Source of the DNA: a bacterium
Lineage (GTDB): Bacteria > SZUA-182 > DTGQ01
Direction: 5' to 3'
DNA length: 19,210 nt
Assembly (NCBI GenBank): GCA_023512255.1
Contig: JAILZY010000065.1
Location: 1 to 19,210 of the forward strand
The notes beneath the pieces are model-generated. The model saw nothing but the letters and a program-made list of their open reading frames with translations. It did not search any database and was not told where the DNA came from. Both the position numbers and the translations under genes were made by a program. Positions 5,874-12,970 of this stretch are shown here, in pieces. The first letter of the stretch is position 1; every line of letters starts with the position of its first letter.

Positions 5874-8546
5874 TTAGGCCAAAAACTCCATAAGTCGCCG
5901 TCCGCGTGCTCTCTCAAGATGAGGGGAAAAAGCCGATCGGGCCGGCTCGGTACTCTGAAACTGGATGAAAATTTTGGGCCCCTGCCCGTCAATAATCTTA
6001 AGAAAGAACTCAACATAGGCTGCGCTGTATCTTTTTCGGGCCAGCGAGGTATGGTAAACAATGAAATCAATAAAATCGGCCAAGAGATTATCGCTAAGGT
6101 TATGGCCAAATTCCTGCCTCAGGGATTGATATTTTTGGAAAAGCTCACGGATCCGATCCTGTTCCAAGTCAATGGCATCAGCTTCAAAGCGGATTCGATA
6201 GACCTCGCCGCTGATTCGACAGCGCGCATCTTCTTTTGCCTGATCAGACGGCAGAGTGCTAGATGTTTCCAATTCCTTAGGTGAGACTCCCCTGCTCTTC
6301 TCCAATTCTTTTATCTTACTGGCAAGATATTCTTCTTCCTCTACCGCTCCATCCTGTCCCTGATCAGACGGCAGAGTGCTAGATGTTTCCAATTCCTTAG
6401 GTGAGACTCCCCTGCTCTTCTTCTCCTCCTCCTTGATGAGAGAGGCTGGTTGGGTAGGAATAAAATTATTATCTTCTCCTCGATCATCAGGTCGAGGAGG
6501 GGAAATGGTGGTAACATCTGGCAGAGCGCTGAACCGAGAGCTGAGGGGCGAGAGAGCGGCTTCTTCCCCAAGAGTCGCCCCAGGAGGATGGATAATCTCT
6601 TGTGCTGGGCTAAAGCCAGCGGCCTCACCAGACAAAGCGTGGATAACCTCTTTCGACCGGGCTATGGCGGCGGCCTCTTCCGCTAAGGCCTGGGTAGAAG
6701 CCTCCTCCAGTCGGGCTTGGGGCATTGGCCAAGTTGGATTTTGAGGCGCCTCAGAGCGGGGCTCATTCATCTGCTGGGCTGGGGGCATTAATAGGCTGCC
6801 TGAGAAGCTCGCCTCAGCCGCGGCCACAGAGGAGGCTTGCTTTCGCCCCTCCCCAGCCAAGGCTTGCCGGCCTCCTCCAGCCAAGGCTTGCTGCCGGCCC
6901 TCTCTAGCCAAGGCTTGCTGGTCCTCACCAGCCAAGGCTTCACGGCCCTCTTCAGCCGAGGAAGGTGCTTCGATGCTCTCTCCCTCGATCTGTCGAATGA
7001 GCTCTTCAGCGTCCCTAGGGAAGGCTATCTCCGTATCGCTGTAGAAGAGCACCCGCAGGACCTCTTCTGGGGTAGTTATCCCTTGAGCTATCTTAAAGAA
7101 GCTATCTTCACGCATGGTAACCATTTGGGCCAATGATCTTGCGATTTGGCGAATCTCACTAGAGGTCTTACGGCTCAGTATGGCATCTCTGATATCCTCG
7201 TTGAGCACAAGGAGCTCATGGATGCCGGTCCTGCCCCGGTAGCCGGTGTGGTTGCAGAGGCTGCACCCTCTTCCTCGGGCAAAGGAGTATCTCTTCGGGT
7301 CAACATTCTTGATGCCAAGATTCTGAAAAAGGATTGGGTCGGGTTGGTATGATTCCTTGCAGTTTGAGCATATTTTACGCACCAGCCGCTGGGCAACCAC
7401 TGAAACGACAGTCGATGAAATCAAAAAAGTTTCGATTCCCATGTCCATTAGCCGCAGCAGGGCTCCGGTGGAATCTTCGGTATGGAAGGTGCTGAGGACC
7501 TTATGGCCAGTCAGGGCGGCCTGGATGGTGGCCGCGGCCGCGGCATTATCCCGGATTTCCCCAACCATGATCACATCAGGGTCCTGGCGCATCATGGAGG
7601 CAATGTAATCGAGATAGCTTAGGCCGATCTTGGTGTTCAACTGTCCCTGGACCACTCCTTCGATCGTATATTCAACCGGATCCTCAACAGTGATAATCTT
7701 TTTTTCTAACCCGTTCAAGTAGTTCAAAGAGGCATACAGAGTTGTGGTCTTGCCGCTGCCGGTTGGGCCGCAGACGAGAATGATACCAGTTGGTGCATTG
7801 AGTACCTTACGGTAGCGCTTCAGATTGATTGGGGAAAACCCTAACTTGTCCAGATCTATCAGCGTGGTCTGCCGCCTCAAGATCCGAATGACGATATTCT
7901 CTCCGTAGACTGCCGAGTAGGCTGAGACCCGAAGATCAATATCGTTTTCCATAATCCGGGCCTCAATTCGGCCATCCTGATGCTTTCGGTGTTCGGCGAT
8001 ATCCATGCCACACATGACCTTGATACGGGAGATGATCGAAGGAGCCATTCGCTTGGGCAGGTCGGTCTTATGCTGCAAAACGCCATCAATCCGAAAACGA
8101 ACCCGCAAATTGTATGGCTGCGGCTCAATATGGATATCGCTGGCCCCTTCGGTAATAGCCGAGGAAATGATATAGTTAACGATATTGACCGTATTGTCCT
8201 TGACCTCCATGATGCAAGATTCACTGCCGATCACCAGATTCTTTTGTGCCAGCGCTTTTTCGCCCTTTTGTCCATATTCGATCTTGTTGTGGCTTAAGGT
8301 ATCAAGAAGGCTGTGAATAGCCGATCGGGTAGCAATGGCCGGCTCGATCTCGGCATTTAGGGATTTTTTGAAATCGCTGATAATATCGTCAGCCAGTGGA
8401 TCAGCCATGATGAGGGTAACCACACCTTCTTTTTCAAAAACCGGTATGGCTTCCTGTCGCCGCAAAAACGATTCGTGAAAGCGCATGAGCAGCTTTTGGT
8501 CAATTAGCTGAGTGGTCGGCACAATAAATGGAAAACCAAGCTGCAT
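5874..8546 (-). CDS. GspE/PilB-family secretion or pilus ATPase, main part (after frameshift)
   Basis: The 890 residues counted from ATG 8546 contain a complete hexameric secretion/pilus ATPase core. Motifs are the Asp box GASDIHIEP (134-142), Walker A GPTGSGKTT (260-268), Walker B DPDVIMVGEIRD (322-333, E330), the His box TGHKVLSTFHT (346-356), and a zinc site with C393/C396 and C428/C431. Such ATPases power type II secretion, MSHA or type IV pili at the inner membrane. The ATG at 8546 lacks a Shine-Dalgarno, and the frame is open and protein-like back to about 8612, so the true N-terminus is the 111-residue frame upstream. After the core come a repetitive disordered linker (about 525-770) and a compact C-terminal domain (about 775-870) faintly like the MXAN_5187 C-terminal domain. 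Usual length is 500-570. No pilin or secretin genes are nearby, so GspE versus PilB cannot be decided. Confidence 0.9.
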   Translation of the reverse strand: MQLGFPFIVPTTQLIDQKLLMRFHESFLRRQEAIPVFEKEGVVTLIMADPLADDIISDFKKSLNAEIEPAIATRSAIHSLLDTLSHNKIEYGQKGEKALAQKNLVIGSESCIMEVKDNTVNIVNYIISSAITEGASDIHIEPQPYNLRVRFRIDGVLQHKTDLPKRMAPSIISRIKVMCGMDIAEHRKHQDGRIEARIMENDIDLRVSAYSAVYGENIVIRILRRQTTLIDLDKLGFSPINLKRYRKVLNAPTGIILVCGPTGSGKTTTLYASLNYLNGLEKKIITVEDPVEYTIEGVVQGQLNTKIGLSYLDYIASMMRQDPDVIMVGEIRDNAAAAATIQAALTGHKVLSTFHTEDSTGALLRLMDMGIETFLISSTVVSVVAQRLVRKICSNCKESYQPDPILFQNLGIKNVDPKRYSFARGRGCSLCNHTGYRGRTGIHELLVLNEDIRDAILSRKTSSEIRQIARSLAQMVTMREDSFFKIAQGITTPEEVLRVLFYSDTEIAFPRDAEELIRQIEGESIEAPSSAEEGREALAGEDQQALAREGRQQALAGGGRQALAGEGRKQASSVAAAEASFSGSLLMPPAQQMNEPRSEAPQNPTWPMPQARLEEASTQALAEEAAAIARSKEVIHALSGEAAGFSPAQEIIHPPGATLGEEAALSPLSSRFSALPDVTTISPPRPDDRGEDNNFIPTQPASLIKEEEKKSRGVSPKELETSSTLPSDQGQDGAVEEEEYLASKIKELEKSRGVSPKELETSSTLPSDQAKEDARCRISGEVYRIRFEADAIDLEQDRIRELFQKYQSLRQEFGHNLSDNLLADFIDFIVYHTSLARKRYSAAYVEFFLKIIDGQGPKIFIQFQSTEPARSAFSPHLERARGRRLMEFLA
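6239..6421. repeat. Perfect 63-bp direct repeat within the ATPase linker
   Basis: The 63 bp at 6239-6301 recur identically at 6359-6421, offset by 120 bp (40 codons), so the frame is kept. It encodes two copies of a segment containing SRGVSPKELE and TSSTLPSDQ (near residues 711-729 and 751-769). Zero divergence means a recent duplication or gene conversion. Confidence 0.95.
6855..6941. repeat. QALA-type 12-bp repeats within the ATPase linker
   Basis: AGCCAAGGCTTG occurs at 6855, 6879 and 6906, with a one-base variant at 6930. Spacings are 24, 27 and 24 bp, all multiples of three. On the coding strand it reads Gln-Ala-Leu-Ala (Glu-Ala-Leu-Ala in the variant) in a linker rich in Ala, Glu, Gly and Gln (residues about 536-570). 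The unit is itself nearly palindromic (AGCC/GGCT). Confidence 0.85.
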
Positions 8547-8575
8547 ACTTAAGGATCTGGCTAGTTGCTCTTCGG

Positions 8576-8911
8576 TCAGAAAGCCAGATTCGAGTAAAAG
8601 CTGGCCAAGTCGTTTTTTCTCCCCATTTTTTGTTTTTCCAGTACCTGCTCAAGCTGCTCACCATTGATAATACCCAGATTGACTAAAAGCTCGCCCAGGT
8701 AGATATGCTTGCAGTGCTTGCGCAGGATTTTGGACAGATCAACGCTGGAGATAAATCCCAACTCCACGCAGATCTGCCCTAAAGGGGCATAGGTTTGACC
8801 GGATTCCTTCTGACGAGCTAGGGCCTGCTGAAGCTCTTCTTGGGTAATATAGCCATTATTGACCAGAATATCACCGATCCGAAGCTTTTTCTTCAGGCTA
8901 TCTGAGGGCAT
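8576..8911 (-). CDS. MshEN-repeat N-terminal part of the ATPase (before frameshift)
   Basis: This 111-residue frame from ATG 8911 carries three MshEN/T2SSE_N-like modules: IGDILVNNGYITQEELQQAL (12-31), LGQICVELGFISSVDLSKIL (44-63) and LGELLVNLGIINGEQLEQVL (72-91). It then runs out of homology in an odd tail (KNDLASFYSNLAF) and stops at 8576. In the -1 frame the sequence continues as a fourth module, RLGQLLLESGFLTEEQLA, and joins the ATPase. MshEN modules bind c-di-GMP and regulate GspE/MshE/PilB ATPases. The start overlaps the upstream receiver/GGDEF gene by 14 nt, so translation is probably coupled. With the shift applied the full protein would be about 1012 residues. Alone, the short product would be a soluble c-di-GMP-binding protein. 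Confidence 0.88.
   Translation of the reverse strand: MPSDSLKKKLRIGDILVNNGYITQEELQQALARQKESGQTYAPLGQICVELGFISSVDLSKILRKHCKHIYLGELLVNLGIINGEQLEQVLEKQKMGRKNDLASFYSNLAF
8583..8624 (-). other. Frameshift site: slippery A AAA AAC, G tract and small stem
   Basis: On the minus strand a G4 tract (plus 8621-8624) is followed by AG and A6C. In the reading frame of the 111-residue product the heptamer is exactly A AAA AAC (plus 8618-8612), a canonical -1 slippery sequence. A -1 slip makes the next codon CGA (plus 8612-8610), the Arg of RLGQLLLESG. Six nt downstream lies a possible stem GCCAG / CTGGC (plus 8601-8605 with 8583-8587, 13-nt loop), short and weak. A GGGGAG Shine-Dalgarno-like sequence abuts the heptamer, closer than the roughly 10-nt spacing of dnaX. 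One extra G in the G tract would also restore the frame, giving MGEKKRLG. Confidence 0.6.
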
Positions 8912-10505
8912 GCTCTTCCTCGAGTCTGACCTGCTCTTCTAGCTCCTCTGCTGTGGCCTGGGCTGTGTCCTGCTCTGCCTCGCCATCTCGGATCTGCGGT
9001 TTGCGCTGGTGACAGCCAAGCTCATCATCTTCATCGTCCGGCCGTTTTTGAGGGGCAGGCTCTTTTTGTTGCTCTTCTGAGGGGAAAATTTCATCACAGG
9101 CAGCCAGCAGATAATCTTCAGCCAGTAGCCCGGCCGATGGGTCATACGGATAGAATCCCCCCTGGATGCTGATTGAGGGAGCGTTCGGGAAGGATATATC
9201 CTCCAGTAAGGTTTTTACCCGCTGATAGACGCATCTGGCCTGCTCGGCATTGGCTTTGAGGAGAACGATGATAAAGCGCTGCTCGCTGATCCTGGCCACA
9301 ACATCCATCTTGCGGACGGCATTGAGCAAGGTAGTAGAGATGCTCTGCCACAGCCGAAACATCATCTTTTTATTGATTGATGTGGCAATATGGGGATAAT
9401 TTTCTATAGACAGACCAACCAGGGTCAGAGGGGTCTGAAATCTTCGGGCCTGCTCCATATTTTGGGCCAGGATCTTCAGAAGGAAAGAGCGGTTGGCCTG
9501 ATGGTTAATGGTATCGATAATGGAGAAGGGAATAGACTTTTCAAAAACTACCTTCTCTTCAATTGTTTCCACGACTTGCTGGATAATGAGATGAAAGGTT
9601 CGAGACTCTTCCTCAGGGTAATTCTCAAGGTATAAACCATCAAAGGCAAGACAGCAGGTAACATTTCGAAGACCTTTGCCAGAGAAGATAGAGACTTCAC
9701 CCTCTTCGATCTCCGCCTTACCTGCTGAGGCGCCTAACATCGACGGACCAAGGAGGGTTAGGGGAATATCATCCGCAGAAAGCTCCAGGCCCTCCTTCTC
9801 TCTGAGATAGGTCAAAAGATAGGCAAATAGGGAGTCGAGCCTAGCCTGACCAATCTCTTCGATTGTCGAAACAAGCAGACTGGCCCTGGTTTCATAGTAG
9901 AGAAAAACCGCAACACATCGAAAGGGAAACAGGGAATTCAGGATAGGCACTAGGGCTAAAACTAGATCCCGAACCGAGTCAACTTGACGGTTCAATGACT
10001 TGAGCTCATTTAGGACCTTTTCCTGAAATAGGTGTCGGTCCAGAAGATCATTGGCCATTTTCATAATGTCAAGATCGCTCACGTTCTGGCTAACAATCGG
10101 AGCGGGACGGAAAAAGGAGTGAGGCACCCTTCTTCCCCGGATCATCTCCTGGATAATCCTCTTTAGCTCCTCTTTCTCCTTCTGACTATAAGGCTTTGAC
10201 AGGCAGTAGTCTGCGCCGCAGGCTGTGCCCCAGAACTGATCCATTTTCTGCTCAGAAGAAATGATCAGAACCAGTGGGATATCCAGGCGAAGCCCGAATT
10301 TGAGCAGTCGGCAGAACTGATAGCCGCTCAGGTATGGGAGGGTATCATCGACAATGACCAAGGCAGGCCGCAGGACAGCCGCATCCCTGATTGCCTGTGG
10401 TCCTTGCCCTACTTGCCGGATATCTAAGTTCAGGCCTTGAAGGATTTCAAACACTCCTGATCGCAGAGAATCATCTCCCAGAGCCAGTATGGCCACATTG
10501 CTCAT
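8898..10505 (-). CDS. Receiver domain protein with degenerate GGDEF domain
   Basis: This 535-residue signalling protein begins with a CheY-like receiver domain (about 3-120) bearing the acidic pair D11/D12, phospho-acceptor D53 in VIVDDTLP, S83, and K104 in LSKPYS. A middle region (about 150-330) looks like a sensor-type alpha/beta domain with no motif I can assign. Residues about 345-475 follow the GGDEF fold, but the signature loop reads ARISEQRFIIVLL where an active cyclase has RxGGDEFxxLL. It should therefore not make c-di-GMP. The tail (about 480-535) is highly acidic and Glu/Gln-rich. The ATG at 10505 has GGGGAG about 9 nt upstream. It is first in the operon and overlaps the MshEN gene by 14 nt, so it probably controls the ATPase by phosphorylation or protein contact. 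Confidence 0.88.
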   Translation of the reverse strand: MSNVAILALGDDSLRSGVFEILQGLNLDIRQVGQGPQAIRDAAVLRPALVIVDDTLPYLSGYQFCRLLKFGLRLDIPLVLIISSEQKMDQFWGTACGADYCLSKPYSQKEKEELKRIIQEMIRGRRVPHSFFRPAPIVSQNVSDLDIMKMANDLLDRHLFQEKVLNELKSLNRQVDSVRDLVLALVPILNSLFPFRCVAVFLYYETRASLLVSTIEEIGQARLDSLFAYLLTYLREKEGLELSADDIPLTLLGPSMLGASAGKAEIEEGEVSIFSGKGLRNVTCCLAFDGLYLENYPEEESRTFHLIIQQVVETIEEKVVFEKSIPFSIIDTINHQANRSFLLKILAQNMEQARRFQTPLTLVGLSIENYPHIATSINKKMMFRLWQSISTTLLNAVRKMDVVARISEQRFIIVLLKANAEQARCVYQRVKTLLEDISFPNAPSISIQGGFYPYDPSAGLLAEDYLLAACDEIFPSEEQQKEPAPQKRPDDEDDELGCHQRKPQIRDGEAEQDTAQATAEELEEQVRLEEEHALR

Positions 10506-10674
10506 TACCTTTTGCTCCCCTCTTTTGCCGTGTGGATATTTAGCTTTTCCCCGCTCTGCAAGCTTTAAGAGTTTCTCTCACCAAGTAGTTTGTATTTTTT
10601 ATCGGCATGCTAGTAAGAGGAAATCATTTTTTATTATATTTTCAATTATTAATTATTCTTATAAACCCAAAATT

Positions 10675-10710
10675 CGAGATAGATTTAATCTCCGAGATAA
10701 GTTTAATCAT
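10675..10710. repeat. Imperfect 18-bp tandem duplication
   Basis: CGAGATAGATTTAATCTC (10675-10692) is followed directly by CGAGATAAGTTTAATCAT (10693-10710), 14 of 18 identical. It shares the 18-bp period of three other tandem pairs in the window but not their sequence. Confidence 0.6.
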
Positions 10711-10787
10711 AGGGGCTTTTGGTATTTTTCTGGTTGTGAGGTTTTTCTCTAACTTTTTTTCCCTGCCTAAAATTTACCAATCTCGGA

Positions 10788-10890
10788 TTTAGCGGTCTTC
10801 TCGCTAAGTAAATATACATTAACGATAAACTCTTAAAGCCAAAACCTTAAGATTGGCTAGTGATTCCGTACTTAGCGAGGAAACCATTTA
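10788..10890. repeat. MITE-like fold-back element, copy 2
   Basis: The left arm (about 10788-10810, AGCGGTCTTCTCGCTAAGTA) and right arm (about 10869-10890, complement TGGTTTCCTCGCTAAGTA) are inverted repeats. They match the arms of the element at 5404-5528 (AGCGG, TCGCTAAGT). The interiors of the two copies look unrelated, as expected for elements defined by their termini or for diverged copies. Confidence 0.5.
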
Positions 10891-10945
10891 GGGCTAAATA
10901 GGCTATGTCTGTGCTGTATCTGTCCTCAAGTCATTAATATTCCTG

Positions 10946-10975
10946 GTTACATTTCTCCTTATTTTGGTGTATCAT
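10946..10975 (+). promoter_or_regulatory. Possible sigma70-type promoter for parE-parC
   Basis: GTTACA (10946-10951) and TATCAT (10970-10975) are 18 nt apart. They match -35 at 4 of 6 and -10 at 5 of 6 positions. It lies about 90 nt upstream of the parE start, in the right orientation. Confidence 0.35.
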
Positions 10976-11020
10976 AGAGATTCTACTTTCTGAAAAATCT
11001 CCAAACAGAGTAATAACATC

Positions 11021-11040
11021 CGCGGAAATGATATCCCGCG
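11021..11040 (+). promoter_or_regulatory. GC hairpin before the parE ribosome site
   Basis: CGCGG (11021-11025) pairs with CCGCG (11036-11040) across a 10-nt AT-rich loop. It ends 16 nt before the GGAGGG Shine-Dalgarno, in the leader of the topoisomerase operon. It could be a 5'-UTR stem or part of an operator; nothing shows which. Confidence 0.3.
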
Positions 11041-11066
11041 AAAAGAAGTTTTAGCCGGAGGGAAGC

Positions 11067-12869
11067 ATGCTTGAGACAAACACCAAATATGATGAGAGTA
11101 AAATTAAAACGCTCTCATCATTAGAACATATCCGCCTTCGCTACGGGATGTACATTGGCCGGCTGGGAGATGGCTCAGACTACGATGACGGCATCTATAT
11201 CCTGATGAAAGAAGTGATTGATAATGCTATAGATGAATATGTGATGGGCTATGGTAAGAAGATCATAATCCAGATCGAGGAGGACGGTCTGGTGAAAGTG
11301 CGTGATTTTGGCCGCGGCATCCCGCTGGGGAAAGTGGTTGACTGCGTTTGCCGGATCAATACCGGAGCCAAATATGACCAGGAGGTGTTTCGATTCTCCG
11401 TCGGGCTGAATGGAGTAGGCTGCAAAGCGGTCAATGCTCTCTCGGAGCACTTTGTGGTTCAGTCCACAAGAGATGGTCAGTGCCGCCGGGTCCACTTCAG
11501 CCGGGGTATTTTGCAGCAGGACCAGATTATGAACACCGATGAGCCCAACGGGACATATATCGAATTTCGGCCAGATCGCTCCATTTTCCCGGCCTATCAG
11601 TTCAGGCAACACCTGGTTGAGAAGCGGCTTTGGCATTATGCTTATCTGAATACCGGCCTTGTCCTTCTCTACAACCATAAGCCTATTGTTTCAGAGAGGG
11701 GGCTGTTTGATCTGCTTCAGAACGAGCTTGGCGAGGCGGCCCTATACCCGATCATTCACTATGCCTCAGAGAGGCTTGAATTTTCCTTCACCCACACGGA
11801 CAATTACGGAGACACCTATTATTCCTTCGTCAATGGGCAATATACCTCTGATGGTGGCACTCACCAGTCCGCCTTCAGGGAGGGTGTGCTCAAAGGGATC
11901 AATGATTATGCAGCCAAATCATTCAACGCGGCTGATGTGCGCGACGGTCTGGTCGGGGCGATTGCCATAAGGATCGATGAGCCGATTTTTGAATCACAGA
12001 CCAAAAACAAACTAGGCAACACCGAGATCCGCGGCTGGATCGTCGGTAAAGTAAAAGAGCAGGTTTCAGACTTTCTCCACAAGAATACGGACATTGCCGA
12101 GACTGTGCTGGCCAAAATTGCAGCCAATGAGAAAGTGCGCCTTGAATTGCAAGGGGTGAAGAAGGAGGCCCGCGAGCTGGCCAGGAAAACCTCGATCAAG
12201 GTACCAAATTTCAGGGATTGCAAACGCCACCGCGGGGATGGCTCGCCTGAGGGTGAGCGGTCCATGATCTTTATTACCGAAGGACAATCCGCCGCAGGAT
12301 CTATGGTTACCTGCCGAGACGTTTTGACTCAGGCTATATTCTCCCTCAAAGGGAAGCCCTTGAACTGCTGCGATGAGAGCCTGAGCAAGGTCTATAAAAA
12401 TGAAGAGCTCTATAACATCATGAAAGCCCTCGGCATCGAGGAATCCATTGACGGGCTGCGGTTTCAGAAGATCATCCTGGCCACTGATTCCGATGTCGAT
12501 GGTCTGCACATTCGAAATCTCCTCTTGACCTATTTTCTGAAATTCTTCGAACCCTTGGTCAGGAAGCGGCATGTGGCCATTTTGGAAACGCCGCTTTTCC
12601 GGGTCAGGGATCAAAAACATACCATCTACTGCTACAGTGAGCGGGAAAAAGAGGCGGCAGTGAAAAAGCTCGGTCCAAAGGCAGAGATCACCAGGTTCAA
12701 AGGGCTTGGGGAAATCTCGCCCAAGGAATTCGGTCAGTTTATCGGACAGGATATCCGGCTAATTGAGGTAGTGGTGGATGAGATGAAAAAAGTGCCGGAG
12801 ATTTTACAGTTCTATATGGGCAAGAACACTCCTCAGAGGAGAGAATATATAATGGAGAATCTGATCTGA
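11067..12869 (+). CDS. parE: DNA topoisomerase IV subunit B-type protein (ParE/GyrB family)
   Basis: This 600-residue type IIA topoisomerase ATPase subunit, with its partner downstream, passes DNA duplexes to decatenate or relax chromosomes. The GHKL ATPase has E49 and N53 in KEVIDNAIDEY, RDFGRGIP (79-86), GLNGVG (113-118), and the QTKNK lysine K313. The TOPRIM domain has E405 in FITEGQSAAGS and D474/D476/D478 in ATDSDVDG, then FKGLGE (544-549). GLNGVG (not GLHGVG), GMYIGRLGDGSDYDDGIY and SLSKVYKNEELYNI are typical of the ParE form found in Bacteroidota and Chlamydiota. The ATG has GGAGGG 4 nt upstream. It pairs with the A subunit 101 bp downstream. Gyrase B is the alternative, but the form and partner favour topoisomerase IV. 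Confidence 0.9.
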   Translation: MLETNTKYDESKIKTLSSLEHIRLRYGMYIGRLGDGSDYDDGIYILMKEVIDNAIDEYVMGYGKKIIIQIEEDGLVKVRDFGRGIPLGKVVDCVCRINTGAKYDQEVFRFSVGLNGVGCKAVNALSEHFVVQSTRDGQCRRVHFSRGILQQDQIMNTDEPNGTYIEFRPDRSIFPAYQFRQHLVEKRLWHYAYLNTGLVLLYNHKPIVSERGLFDLLQNELGEAALYPIIHYASERLEFSFTHTDNYGDTYYSFVNGQYTSDGGTHQSAFREGVLKGINDYAAKSFNAADVRDGLVGAIAIRIDEPIFESQTKNKLGNTEIRGWIVGKVKEQVSDFLHKNTDIAETVLAKIAANEKVRLELQGVKKEARELARKTSIKVPNFRDCKRHRGDGSPEGERSMIFITEGQSAAGSMVTCRDVLTQAIFSLKGKPLNCCDESLSKVYKNEELYNIMKALGIEESIDGLRFQKIILATDSDVDGLHIRNLLLTYFLKFFEPLVRKRHVAILETPLFRVRDQKHTIYCYSEREKEAAVKKLGPKAEITRFKGLGEISPKEFGQFIGQDIRLIEVVVDEMKKVPEILQFYMGKNTPQRREYIMENLI

Positions 12870-12970
12870 TTCTGGTCTGATTCAGTTTTTATTGTTTTTT
12901 TGTTTTTTCTTTTTTATTTTTTCGTTTTTCTTTTTATTGTTCTTCTATTGCTTTTATTTAAGAGATAACC
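12870..12970 (+). other. Intergenic T-rich tract between parE and parC
   Basis: After the parE stop there is a CTGATTC repeat (11-bp period). About 75 nt then consist almost only of T runs broken by single other bases (about 12885-12960). There is no stem typical of an intrinsic terminator. The parC ATG follows a weak AAGAG ribosome site. Confidence 0.6.

Larger units (their letters stand above)
10506..11066. other. Divergent intergenic region with promoter and repeats
   Basis: These 561 bp lie between divergently transcribed operons and hold no convincing gene. The part near 10600-10790 is very AT-rich. It includes an imperfect 18-bp tandem repeat (10675-10710), a fold-back element (10788-10890), a possible promoter toward parE (10946-10975) and a small GC hairpin (11021-11040) shortly before the parE ribosome site. 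Confidence 0.6.

Noticed and set aside
5790-6284. 164-codon + strand frame opposite the ATPase 3' end
   Set aside because: The minus-strand frame is continuous with the ATPase and has domain-like sequence. The plus frame has no ribosome site or recognisable domain.
6376-7136. Several Ala/Ser/Gly-rich + strand frames opposite the ATPase linker
   Set aside because: They are shadows of the repetitive Ala/Glu linker, with no initiation signals.
8546-8546. Taking ATG 8546 as the real start of the ATPase
   Set aside because: No ribosome site precedes it and clear MshEN sequence continues upstream in the same frame to about 8612, joining the previous frame by a -1 shift.
10489-10792. + strand frames in the divergent gap
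   Set aside because: The composition is that of AT-rich non-coding DNA and one overlaps the start of the receiver gene. No Shine-Dalgarno.
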